NCBI GenBank assembly: GCA_963815125.1
Contig: CAWFFM010000002.1
Location: forward strand, 1,240,001-1,304,000
Source of the DNA: Actinocatenispora sp963815125
GTDB lineage: Bacteria; Actinomycetota; Actinomycetes; Mycobacteriales; Micromonosporaceae
Direction of reading: 5' to 3'
Length of the DNA stretch: 64,000 nt
In this document: in pieces, positions 7,975 to 15,880 of the stretch
How the letters are laid out: each line of letters opens with the position of its first letter
Numbering within the stretch: position 1 is the stretch's first letter
Position numbers and translations under genes: made by a program
Notes under the pieces: model-generated
Seen by the model: the letters and a program-made list of their open reading frames with translations, nothing else
What the model was told of the DNA's origin: nothing
The model's database searches: none

Positions 7975-8829
7975 CTACCGGCCGCCTCCGTCGGACTGCG
8001 GCAGACCCAACCCATTACGGCCCGGACTGTACGAACCGCCGAGTCCAGCAGCGGCAAGGCCACCGTTGGCGCTCGCCGGCCGGCTGCCTTCGGCAGAACG
8101 GTTCAGTTCCTCTTCGATGCCCTGGCCGCGAGCGCCGAGATCACGGAGCTGGCTCTCCAGGTAGGCCTTCAGTCGGGTGCGGTACTCGCGCTCGAAGGCC
8201 TTCAGCTCCTCGATGTGCTTCTGCAGCGCCGCCCGCTTGACCTCAAGACCACCCATCGCTTCCTGGTGGCGCTGACGCGCATCGCGCTCCAGAGATTCCG
8301 CGCTACCCCGGGCCTTCTGGGTGACCTCGTCAGCCTTCGCCCGGGCGTCCGACAGCAGCTTGTCCGCCTCGCGCCGTGCGTCGGAGACGTGATCGTCGGC
8401 GGTACGCTGCGCCATCATCAGCACCCGGAGGGCCTGCTGCTCGCCACCATCTGCCGCGTTCGCGGCGGCAGCAGCCGCCAGGGACGGGCCACCAGCCTGG
8501 GTGTGCAGCTGCTCGAGCTCCTGCTGAGCGGCACGGGCCGCCTGCTCGGCGCTGGACTTGTCCATCTGCAGCCGCTCGAGCTGGTCCTTCAGATCGTTGT
8601 TCTCCGCGACAAGGTGCTCAGGAGCCCCGCCACCGACCGGCGCAGCCGGAGCGCCGTGCTGCACCCGCTCAAGCTGAGCGCGTAGCTCGTTGTTGTCCTC
8701 CACGAGGCGGACGAGTTCACGCTCGACCTCGTCGAGGAAGGCGTCCACCTCATCCTCGTCATACCCCCGCTTGCCGATGGGGGGCTTCTTGAACGCGACG
8801 TTGTGCACGTCGGCCGGGGTCAGCGGCAT
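7975..8829 (-). CDS. divIVA: DivIVA / Wag31 polar-growth scaffold
   Basis: 284 residues from ATG 8829 with GAGGAG upstream. The N-terminal lipid-binding domain starts MPLTPADVHNVAFKKPPIGKRGYDEDEVDAFLD; the exposed hydrophobic and basic residues in this region bind curved membrane. Two coiled-coil stretches follow (about 32-65 and 80-230), separated by Ala/Gly-rich linkers. In actinomycetes DivIVA marks the poles and recruits the machinery for tip growth. The 149-bp gap to yggT is large for this cluster and may contain a divIVA promoter. Confidence 0.95.
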   Translation of the reverse strand: MPLTPADVHNVAFKKPPIGKRGYDEDEVDAFLDEVERELVRLVEDNNELRAQLERVQHGAPAAPVGGGAPEHLVAENNDLKDQLERLQMDKSSAEQAARAAQQELEQLHTQAGGPSLAAAAAANAADGGEQQALRVLMMAQRTADDHVSDARREADKLLSDARAKADEVTQKARGSAESLERDARQRHQEAMGGLEVKRAALQKHIEELKAFEREYRTRLKAYLESQLRDLGARGQGIEEELNRSAEGSRPASANGGLAAAGLGGSYSPGRNGLGLPQSDGGGR

Positions 8830-8978
8830 CGAAACTCCTCGGTTCAGCTTGCGACCGCGTGGCTCGCTGTCGTTAGGACCGGGCTCAGACTTCCCTGACC
8901 TGCCGGTCATCAGTTGTGCTGTCCCTGGTGCTGCCACGGGTCGACCGGTGGCGGGTTGCCACCGAGTTGCCCGCAAGA

Positions 8979-9275
8979 CTAACCGCCAAGCAGTGGCGGC
9001 AACACGACGTTCAGCAGCACGTAGACGATAACCAGCAGTATCACGAAAGCCAGATCCAGGCTCACGTTACCAATCCGAAGCGGCGGAATGACCCTCCTCA
9101 GGGCTTTCAAAGGTGGGTCAGTGACGCTCCACACGACCTCCATGGCAGCGGCCGCACCTCTACGAGGTTGCCATCTTCGCGCAAACTGCAGCACGAAGCT
9201 CAGCACCAGCCTGGCCATGAGGATCAGCAGGAAGAAGTATAAGACCAGGTAGATGACCTGGAACAGGAGCGGCAC
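8979..9275 (-). CDS. YggT family membrane protein
   Basis: 98 residues from GTG 9275. There are two transmembrane regions (about residues 3-30 and 70-93) separated by a loop with DPPLKALRRVIPPLRIGNVSLD. The paired prolines and the RIG(N)xD stretch are the YggT/YlmG signature. The family sits between sepF and divIVA in many Gram-positives and is linked to envelope or division organisation without a defined biochemical activity. It lies 18 bases after sepF, so probably co-transcribed. Confidence 0.9.
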   Translation of the reverse strand: MPLLFQVIYLVLYFFLLILMARLVLSFVLQFARRWQPRRGAAAAMEVVWSVTDPPLKALRRVIPPLRIGNVSLDLAFVILLVIVYVLLNVVLPPLLGG

Positions 9276-9293
9276 GACTCGTGGTCCCCCGGT

Positions 9294-10049
9294 TCAGCTC
9301 TGATTGAAGAACCCACCCTCGGCGATCCTGGCCTTGTCCTCCGCAGTGACCGTTACGTTGGCCGGTGAGAGCAGGAACACGCGGTTGGTCACCCGTTCGA
9401 TGCTACCGCGCAGTCCGAAGATCAATCCGGCGGCAAAGTCCACCAGCCGCATCGCGTCCGATTCATCCATTTCAGACAGGTTCATAATAACGGGCGTGCT
9501 GTCACGAAAGTGTTCCCCGATCGTGCGCGCCTCACTGTATGTCGTGGGATGAACAGTGGTGATGCGGTAGCCGTCGTTTTGGTTGTCGTCGGACACCACG
9601 GCACGCTCTCTTAGCTGGACCTGTGGCGCAAGAGCCAGATTGTCCTGTGTGAGGGAGGTTACTGACGACCGGTTGAGCGGTCGCACACTGGACCGCTCGG
9701 TGCGCTCCGTCCTATCGGCCAGCCTCGGCCAGCCCTGCTCGGACGCATTTTCACTGGCGGTCCCGGCGTCCTCGTCGTCGTCGAAATCGGCACCGTCGAG
9801 TTCATGGTCAGACTCGCGACGGGTCCGGCGACCGGGATCATGCCGGAGGGCACCGTCGTGTCGACCAGCACCGTCGTGTCGAGCAGCACCGTCGTGTCGA
9901 GCAGCACCGTCGTAGCGACTGGCGCCGTCACGCCGCGTTGATCCCTCGTAGCGGTCCGAGGTCTCGTAGCTCTCGTCGTCGGGGTCGTAGCGGTCGTCCT
10001 CGTCCTCGACGAGGCCGAGCCAGACGCCCGCCTTGCGCAGTGCGCTCAT
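9294..10049 (-). CDS. sepF: SepF cell-division protein
   Basis: 251 residues from ATG 10049 (GGAGGTG upstream). It opens with the amphipathic membrane-targeting helix MSALRKAGVWLGLVEDED. A long acidic and basic linker follows, then the SepF core from about residue 150 (YRITTVHPTTYSEARTIGEHF, VIMNLSEMD, DFAAGLIFGLRGSIERV). SepF anchors FtsZ to the membrane; actinobacteria lack FtsA and ZipA, so it is the main tether. The linker contains a four-unit hexapeptide repeat (RHDGA-type) from an 18-bp tandem repeat, making this SepF longer than most. Confidence 0.95.
   Translation of the reverse strand: MSALRKAGVWLGLVEDEDDRYDPDDESYETSDRYEGSTRRDGASRYDGAARHDGAARHDGAGRHDGALRHDPGRRTRRESDHELDGADFDDDEDAGTASENASEQGWPRLADRTERTERSSVRPLNRSSVTSLTQDNLALAPQVQLRERAVVSDDNQNDGYRITTVHPTTYSEARTIGEHFRDSTPVIMNLSEMDESDAMRLVDFAAGLIFGLRGSIERVTNRVFLLSPANVTVTAEDKARIAEGGFFNQS
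9851..9922. repeat. 18-bp tandem repeat in sepF linker
   Basis: Four consecutive 18-bp units of the type CACCGTCGTGTCGAGCAG, the last one diverged. On the minus strand they encode repeated RHDGA(A/G) hexapeptides in the disordered linker of SepF. Copy number could change in frame. Confidence 0.85.
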
Positions 10050-10201
10050 GGGGCACCTCCTCCCGTACGCCAATCCTCACCACGCCGCGTGCCCCCACCA
10101 GAGCGGCTCCGGCCGGCCCCCGACGATGCGACCCAGATCAACACAGACGGATGCATCGGTGCGGGTAAATAACAACGGTGTAGTTCGGTCTTCGTCCCAG
10201 G

Positions 10202-10915
10202 CTAACCCAGCTTGACCCGTCCACCGAGCAAAGCACTGCCGACACGCACGTGTGTCGCACCGGATCGGATCGCCTGTTCGAAGTCTCCGGTCATGCCGGC
10301 CGAGAGGATATCGGCACCGGGTACCGACTCACGCAACCAGTGGAAGTGCTCGGCAAGTGACCGGAAGGCTCCCGCTGTATCGGCTGTCCGCGGCGCCACG
10401 GCCATCAGGCCCCGTAGCCGCAACTGCGGGGTCTCCTGGATCGCGGCGACCAGTTCCGGGAGCTCAACCGACGGCACGCCGCCACGCCCGGTGGCCCCGT
10501 CCAGACTCAGTTGGACGAGTACGTCGAGCGGTCGCCGACGGTGGTTGTCGACGGCGGTTGCCAGTGCCCGTACGAGAGGTAGCCGGTCCACCGAGTGCAC
10601 CAGGTCGGCGTACCGGACCACGGAGCGGCACTTGTTGCGCTGCAACTGACCGATGAAGTGCCACCGTACGGCCAGACCCGCGGCGGCCAGCTCGGCGGCC
10701 TTCGGCGCGGCCTCCGCGTCGCGGTTCTCACCGATGTCCGACGCCCCGAGTTCCACCAGTGTCCGGACATCGCCGACCGGGAACGTCTTGGTCACCGCGA
10801 CCAGGGTGACATCTGTTGCCGGCCGGTCCGCAGCAGCACAGGCCCGCTCGATCCGGGCCCGTACGTCGGCCAGATTGGCGGCCAGCTCCGCGGTGCGCGA
10901 TGTACTCACCGACAT
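10202..10915 (-). CDS. YggS/PROSC family PLP-binding protein
   Basis: 237 residues from ATG 10915. The family lysine is in VAVTKTFP (residue about 43), followed by GENRDAEAAPK, WHFIGQLQRNK, the phosphate-binding GLMAVAP and SAGMTGDFEQAI-GATHVRVGSALLG. These proteins have an alanine-racemase-like barrel, bind pyridoxal phosphate and buffer its cellular level. No racemase activity is expected. The gene lies directly after ftsZ with a 52-bp gap. In many actinobacteria a laccase-domain gene (pgeF/yfiH) sits between them; it is absent here. Confidence 0.93.
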   Translation of the reverse strand: MSVSTSRTAELAANLADVRARIERACAAADRPATDVTLVAVTKTFPVGDVRTLVELGASDIGENRDAEAAPKAAELAAAGLAVRWHFIGQLQRNKCRSVVRYADLVHSVDRLPLVRALATAVDNHRRRPLDVLVQLSLDGATGRGGVPSVELPELVAAIQETPQLRLRGLMAVAPRTADTAGAFRSLAEHFHWLRESVPGADILSAGMTGDFEQAIRSGATHVRVGSALLGGRVKLG

Positions 10916-10967
10916 GGTGACGGCTGGGCTCCCGCCCTGGGGCGGAACGGGAGTGCCAGGACCATGC

Positions 10968-12122
10968 TCAGGCGCCGTTCTTCAGGAAGTCCGGCACGTC
11001 CACATCGTCGAAGAGCACCTTGCGGGGCGCCCGTTCGACCGGCGCGGGCTGCGGCCGGGACGGGATGGAGGTGCCACCGGAGGGCGCCACCGGCGCAGCG
11101 GTCGCGGTCGGCGTGTGCCCGGGATCGGACGACGCCACCTTGCGTCCCACCTCAGCCTTCGACTTGTAGGACGGTGAAGCACCGTCGAAGCCTGCGGCGA
11201 TGACCGTGATGCGCACCTCGTCACCCAGCGCGTCGTCGATGACCGCGCCGAAGATGATGTTCGCGTCCGGGTGGGCCGCGTCGGTGACAAGTTGGGCCGC
11301 GTCGTTGATCTCGAAGAGGCCCAGGTCCGAGCCGCCCGCGATGGACAGCAGGACACCTCGGGCACCGTCCATGCTCTGTTCCAGCAGTGGGCTGGAGATC
11401 GCGCTCTGTGCAGCCTCGACCGCCCGGTCGTCGCCGCGTGCGCTGCCGATACCCATCAGGGCCGACCCTGCGTTGGACATCACGCTCTTGACGTCGGCGA
11501 AGTCGAGGTTGATCAGTCCGGGTGTGGTGATCAGGTCGGTGATGCCCTGCACACCGGAGAGCAGCACTTGGTCGGCCTGCCGGAAAGCGTCCATCATGCT
11601 CATCGTGCGATCACCGAGTTGGAGCAGCCGGTCGTTCGGGATCACGATCAGCGTGTCGCACTCGTTGCGCAGTTCGTCGATGCCGGTCTCGGCCTGTACC
11701 TGGCGACGCTTGCCTTCGAAGGAGAACGGGCGGGTCACCACGCCGATGGTGAGTGCGCCGAGCTTTCGGGCGATGCTCGCGACGACCGGGGACGCACCGG
11801 TCCCGGTTCCGCCGCCCTCGCCACAGGTGACGAAGACCATGTCGGCTCCCTTGAGAACCTCCTCGATCTCGTCGCGGTGATCCTCGGCGGCCTTACGGCC
11901 GACATCGGGATTGGCGCCGGCGCCGAGCCCACGGGTCAGTTCCCGACCCACGTCGAGCTTGACGTCCGCGTCGGACATCAGCAGCGCCTGTGCGTCGGTG
12001 TTGATCGCGATGAACTCGACGCCCTTGAGTCCGACCTCGATCATCCGGTTGACGGCGTTGACGCCGCCGCCACCGCAACCGACGACCTTTATGACCGCCA
12101 GATAGTTGTGCGGAGGTGTCAT
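10968..12122 (-). CDS. ftsZ: FtsZ tubulin-like division GTPase
   Basis: 384 residues from ATG 12122 (MTPPHNYLAVIKVVGCGGGG), which has GAAGGC upstream. The tubulin signature GGGTGTG is intact. The flanking residues are CGE before and ASP after, where mycobacterial and streptomycete proteins usually read AGE and GAP. The T7 loop NLDFADVKSVM, which completes GTP hydrolysis in the next subunit, is present. The conserved C-terminal peptide DVPDFLK binds SepF and FtsW. The variable linker is Pro/Ala-rich and about 55 residues. Upstream, 12123-12507 is gene-free and probably carries ftsZ promoters. Confidence 0.98.
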   Translation of the reverse strand: MTPPHNYLAVIKVVGCGGGGVNAVNRMIEVGLKGVEFIAINTDAQALLMSDADVKLDVGRELTRGLGAGANPDVGRKAAEDHRDEIEEVLKGADMVFVTCGEGGGTGTGASPVVASIARKLGALTIGVVTRPFSFEGKRRQVQAETGIDELRNECDTLIVIPNDRLLQLGDRTMSMMDAFRQADQVLLSGVQGITDLITTPGLINLDFADVKSVMSNAGSALMGIGSARGDDRAVEAAQSAISSPLLEQSMDGARGVLLSIAGGSDLGLFEINDAAQLVTDAAHPDANIIFGAVIDDALGDEVRITVIAAGFDGASPSYKSKAEVGRKVASSDPGHTPTATAAPVAPSGGTSIPSRPQPAPVERAPRKVLFDDVDVPDFLKNGA

Positions 12123-12507
12123 CGGTCTGCCTTCCCCTCGCTGTGCCGCTCTTCCCCGGCGGGTCGGGCCGCACGGTATGGCCGGACCACCCCGTTGGTC
12201 CGGACTGCAGGCATTCAAACCCTCACCCTCAAGTAGAGGGTTATAGTTATGTCAACCTGTACTTGCTCCGGAACGTACGGCCCGACGCCGGCCGGACCAA
12301 GCACCCTGACCGGCGTGTCGCGTACCTTCCCCTACCGCGCTGCCCTCCAGCATAGGCAGGGCAGGACAATCCGTCTGTAACGACCCGTGCGCGTCGCCGC
12401 CGGGTTCTCGGTCCACTATGGACGTTCCAGGTACGCCACCTCGGACATCGACCCGGTCGAATGGCTGTCCGGCCACACCCGGTGGGCAGCGCCCGCGCAG
12501 GCGTGAC
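12123..12507 (-). promoter_or_regulatory. ftsQ-ftsZ intergenic region with probable ftsZ promoter
   Basis: 385 bases without an ORF I support. On the minus strand there is a TTGACA at 12255-12250, TATAAC at 12245-12240, and a perfect inverted repeat ACCCTC-N5-GAGGGT at 12225-12241 followed by another GAGGGTT. This A/T-rich island is about 120 bases before the ftsZ start. The spacing of TTGACA and TATAAC does not fit a single sigma-70-type promoter, so I cannot assign exact boxes. The palindrome could be an operator. Confidence 0.45.
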
Positions 12508-13269
12508 TCAGCGAACCGTCACCAGATCCGGTGCGCTGACGTCGATCGTGTGCCCGGGTCGGCCGAGCAGCGCGGTGGCCGCCGCCGCCTTACGGGCACT
12601 ACGCGAGGAGTCGCCCCAGATCACCATCCGGCCGGCCCGCAACACCAGTCGGATCCGGGTGGACCGCGGCGCCTCCAGCCGAACCAGCCGGGTACGCAAC
12701 CCCGGTGTCAGGTTCGCCAGAACCTGCAGAGCGGACCGGGTCGCGGCGTTGGTCGACCCCGGCCGCGACACCACCATCACCGGCAGCCCCGCCGGCCGTG
12801 ACGACGTCGTACGGAACACCACGCCACCGCGATCGACCAGCCGGTACCGCGTACCCGTCGGCACCGCCGCGACCGCGGTGCGCTCCGTAACGGTCACCCG
12901 TACGCTGTGCGGCCAGTCCCGCTCGACCCGCGCCGTACGGACCTCGGGCAACCGGTCCACCCGACGCTCGACCGCAGTCAGGTCCACGCTGGCCAACGGC
13001 ACACCGGCGGGCACCGCTGCGGCTTCGCGGACCTCCTGCGCCGGTACCGTACCGGCACCGAGTATCTGCACGTCACGCACTGCGAGCAACGAGGTCCGGT
13101 ACACCACCAACATCGCGACGACCAGAACCAGTACCACCAGAAGGCTGACCAGCAGTGGTGCCGAGGAACGGAAACGGTGCCGACGGGCCCGTGCCATGAC
13201 GTGGCGCAGGGAGGCGGGCACCGCCTCCGGTCTGGCCAGGACCAGCCGCCAACGTCCCCGCTGCGTCAT
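12508..13269 (-). CDS. ftsQ: FtsQ divisome protein
   Basis: 253 residues from ATG 13269, which overlaps the murC stop as ATGA. A basic cytoplasmic N-terminus (about 36 residues) is followed by one transmembrane segment (37-58). A POTRA domain then begins near LAVRDVQILGAGTVPAQEV, followed by the FtsQ beta domain (VRTARVERDWPHSVRVTVTER, VDRGGVVF). FtsQ bridges FtsL/DivIC and FtsW/FtsI in the periplasmic-side complex. Confidence 0.95.
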   Translation of the reverse strand: MTQRGRWRLVLARPEAVPASLRHVMARARRHRFRSSAPLLVSLLVVLVLVVAMLVVYRTSLLAVRDVQILGAGTVPAQEVREAAAVPAGVPLASVDLTAVERRVDRLPEVRTARVERDWPHSVRVTVTERTAVAAVPTGTRYRLVDRGGVVFRTTSSRPAGLPVMVVSRPGSTNAATRSALQVLANLTPGLRTRLVRLEAPRSTRIRLVLRAGRMVIWGDSSRSARKAAAATALLGRPGHTIDVSAPDLVTVR

Positions 13270-14759
13270 CGCTCGGCGACACCGCCGTCGGCGCGGTCGA
13301 GCAGCGCGGCCAGCAGTTCCTCACCCATCATCGAGACCGGCGGTGCTCCCATGGTGACCACCAGATCACCTGGCCGGGACCGGCTCAGCACCTCAGCCGG
13401 CACCTCCGACCAGGACGGTACGAAGACCTTGTGCTCGTCCGGCAGGCCGACGGCCTCATGCAACGCCCGGCCGCCCTCCCCCGGCTCGCGGGTCTCGCCC
13501 GGCCCGAACACCTCCATCACGATGGCCTCATCGGCCAGCGCCAGCGCTGCCGCGATCTCGGTCTGCAGCTCCCGGGTGCGGTACAGCCGCAGCGGCTGGA
13601 ACACCACGATCAGCCGACCGTCCCCGGTCACCTCGCGCAACGTGCTCAACGCCGCCGTCATCGAGATCGGGTGGTAGGCGTACTCGTCGTAGACCCGTAC
13701 GCCGTCCGCAGTGCCCTTGTGCTCGAAGCGTCGACGTACCCCGGGGAAGGCGGCGAGCGCCTCGACCACCTTGTCCACCGGCAGGCCCAGCTGTACGGCG
13801 GTGAGCAGCGCCGCGGCGCTGTTGAGCCCCATGTGGCGCCCCGGGTAGGGCAGCCGCACCTCACCCAGGTCACGGCCGGCCAGCTCGGCACGGTAGCGGA
13901 CACCGCTGCGCGCCGAGGTCAGGTCGATCAGACGCAGGTCGGCGTCCGGGGCCTCGCCATAGGTGAGGACGGTACGACCTTCCTTGCTCATCCGCTCGGC
14001 CAGTTCACGGCTGCCCTCGTCGTCGGCGCAGGCGACCAGGAACCCGCCGGGAGCGATGTTGCGACAGAACTCGGCGAACCCCTCCTGCAGGCCCGTCATG
14101 TCGCCGTAGGTGTTCAGGTGGTCGGCCCGGACGTTGGTCACGATCGCCGCGTGCGGCAGGTAGCGCAGGAACGACCGGTCGCTCTCGTCGGCCTCGATGA
14201 CGAAGTAGTCCCCGCTGCCGTGGTGGGCGTTCGACCCGGCCTCGGAGATCTCTCCGCCGATCACAAAGGACGGATCGACCCCACAGTGCTGCAGTACCAG
14301 GGTGGTCATGGAGGTTGTCGTGGTCTTGCCCTGGGTGCCGGCGACCGCGATGCCCTGCCGGCCGACCATCGCCGCGGCCAGCGCCTCGGACCGGTGCAGG
14401 ACCCGGAGACCACGACGCCGCGCCTCGAGCATCTCGACGTGGTCCTCGGGGATCGCGGTGGAGTAGACCACGGTGTCCACCCCGTCGAGGTTCTCGGCGG
14501 TGTGCCGGTCGTGGATCACCCCACCCAACGCGCGTAGCCCGGCCAGTGTCGGCCATTCCCGCAGTTCGCTGCCGGTGGTCGGGATGCCACGGCTGAGTAG
14601 CAAGCGGGCCAGCCCGCTCATACCCACGCCACCGATGCCGATCAGGTGCACCCGACCCAGTTGCTCGGCCGTCGGTCCGTCCGCGTGCTGCCGGGCGCTG
14701 TCGGGCACCTGCGCGGTGCCCGTCACCGGAGCACCCGGCGATCCGCTGTCGGTACTCAT
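13266..14759 (-). CDS. murC: UDP-N-acetylmuramate--amino acid ligase (MurC), divergent motifs
   Basis: 497 residues from ATG 14759. Catalyses ATP-dependent addition of the first stem-peptide residue to UDP-MurNAc in the cytoplasm. The N-terminal GIGGVGMSGLA loop, the EADESD strand and the overall domain order identify MurC rather than another Mur ligase. Several near-invariant positions differ: GTHGKT reads GTQGKT (residue 143), GRHNxLN reads GRHMGLN (310), DDYxHHP reads DEYAYHP (362), and FQPHRYxRT reads FQPLRLYRT (390). The reading frame is intact and the gene is single copy within this cluster, so it is probably functional. Micromonosporaceae are reported to carry glycine rather than L-alanine at position 1, which may be connected. 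Confidence 0.93.
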   Translation of the reverse strand: MSTDSGSPGAPVTGTAQVPDSARQHADGPTAEQLGRVHLIGIGGVGMSGLARLLLSRGIPTTGSELREWPTLAGLRALGGVIHDRHTAENLDGVDTVVYSTAIPEDHVEMLEARRRGLRVLHRSEALAAAMVGRQGIAVAGTQGKTTTTSMTTLVLQHCGVDPSFVIGGEISEAGSNAHHGSGDYFVIEADESDRSFLRYLPHAAIVTNVRADHLNTYGDMTGLQEGFAEFCRNIAPGGFLVACADDEGSRELAERMSKEGRTVLTYGEAPDADLRLIDLTSARSGVRYRAELAGRDLGEVRLPYPGRHMGLNSAAALLTAVQLGLPVDKVVEALAAFPGVRRRFEHKGTADGVRVYDEYAYHPISMTAALSTLREVTGDGRLIVVFQPLRLYRTRELQTEIAAALALADEAIVMEVFGPGETREPGEGGRALHEAVGLPDEHKVFVPSWSEVPAEVLSRSRPGDLVVTMGAPPVSMMGEELLAALLDRADGGVAER

Positions 14760-15880
14760 CCACGCACCCCGTTCGTGAAGCCGCAGGCCTCCAGCATGTA
14801 CGAGCGCAGCGCCTCGTCCCCGTCGCGGCGACCGTAGCCGGCTGCGGCGGCGCTCATCGCGCCGACCCGGGAGCGGTCACCCAGCAGCGGTACCACGTTC
14901 TGCTCGACCCAGTCGGCAGTCAGGTCGGCGTTGTCGACCAGCATGCCGCCGCCCGCCTCCACCACCGGCAGGGCGTTGCGGCGCTGCTCACCGTTGCCGT
15001 AGGGCAGTGGCACGTAGATCGCCGGTACGCCGAGCGCGGTCGCCTCGGCGACCGTCATCGCGCCACCACGCGACAGCAGCAGGTCCGCGGCCGCGTACCC
15101 CAGTTCCATCTCCGACAGGAAGGGGAGTGTGACGTACGGAGCGGGCAGGTCGGCGGGAATCTCCACCGGCTCGTTGCGGGCGCCCATGATGTGCAGCACC
15201 TGGAATCCGGCGGCGGTTATCGCCTTGGCTGCACCCGCCATCGCCAGGTTGATCTGCCGGGCACCCTGCGAACCGCCGTAGACGAACAGCGTCGGCCGGT
15301 TCTCGTCCAGGCCGAAGTGGCGGCGGGCCTCCGTGCGGCGCGCCTGGCGGTCCACCGTGGTGAGCGCACGGCGCAGTGGCACACCGACCACCCGGGCGTC
15401 GGCGAGCGCCGGCGCCATCGTCGGCTGATGCGGGAATCCGACAGCGACGTGGTCGGTGAAACGCATGCCCAGCTTGTTGGCCACGCCCGGGGGAACGTTC
15501 ACCTCATGGATGACGATCGGGGTCTTCCGTCGCCACGCGGCCAGATAACCGGGTACCGCTACGTAACCACCGAAACCCACCACGGCGTCGGCGCTCACCT
15601 CGTCGAGTACCGCCCGGCAGGCGCGCATCGAACGCAGCATCCGGGGGCCGGTCATGACCAGGTCCATGTTCACCGAGCGGGGCAGCTGGTGCGCGGGTAC
15701 ATGACGCAGGTCGTACCCGGCGGCCGGGATGATCTCGTTCTCCAGGCCCTTGGTGGTGCCCAGGCAGGTGATCCGGATGTTCGGGTCGTGGCGGCGCAGG
15801 CAGTCGGCGAAGGCGAGCAGCGGGTAGATGTGGCCGCCGGTGCCACCGCCGGCCAGTACCACGGAACGCAGGTCGGTCAA
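14756..15880 (-). CDS. murG: MurG N-acetylglucosaminyltransferase
   Basis: 374 residues from TTG 15880, overlapping the ftsW stop as TTGA, with AAGGA upstream. A GT28-family enzyme that adds GlcNAc to lipid I to give lipid II on the inner face of the membrane. The first glycine-rich loop GGGTGGHIYP and the second FVYGGSQGARQIN are intact. The donor-site region LLSRGGAMTVAEATALGVPAIYVPLP is typical. Overlap with murC (4 bp) indicates coupled translation. Confidence 0.97.
   Translation of the reverse strand: MTDLRSVVLAGGGTGGHIYPLLAFADCLRRHDPNIRITCLGTTKGLENEIIPAAGYDLRHVPAHQLPRSVNMDLVMTGPRMLRSMRACRAVLDEVSADAVVGFGGYVAVPGYLAAWRRKTPIVIHEVNVPPGVANKLGMRFTDHVAVGFPHQPTMAPALADARVVGVPLRRALTTVDRQARRTEARRHFGLDENRPTLFVYGGSQGARQINLAMAGAAKAITAAGFQVLHIMGARNEPVEIPADLPAPYVTLPFLSEMELGYAAADLLLSRGGAMTVAEATALGVPAIYVPLPYGNGEQRRNALPVVEAGGGMLVDNADLTADWVEQNVVPLLGDRSRVGAMSAAAAGYGRRDGDEALRSYMLEACGFTNGVRG

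Noticed and set aside
9851..9922. Possible CRISPR-like array
   Set aside because: The 18-bp units are directly adjacent without spacers and encode a hexapeptide repeat inside sepF.
13266..14759. murC as a pseudogene because of its missing histidines
   Set aside because: The frame is full length, 4-bp overlaps with murG and ftsQ are intact, and the changes are substitutions at specific motifs rather than random decay.
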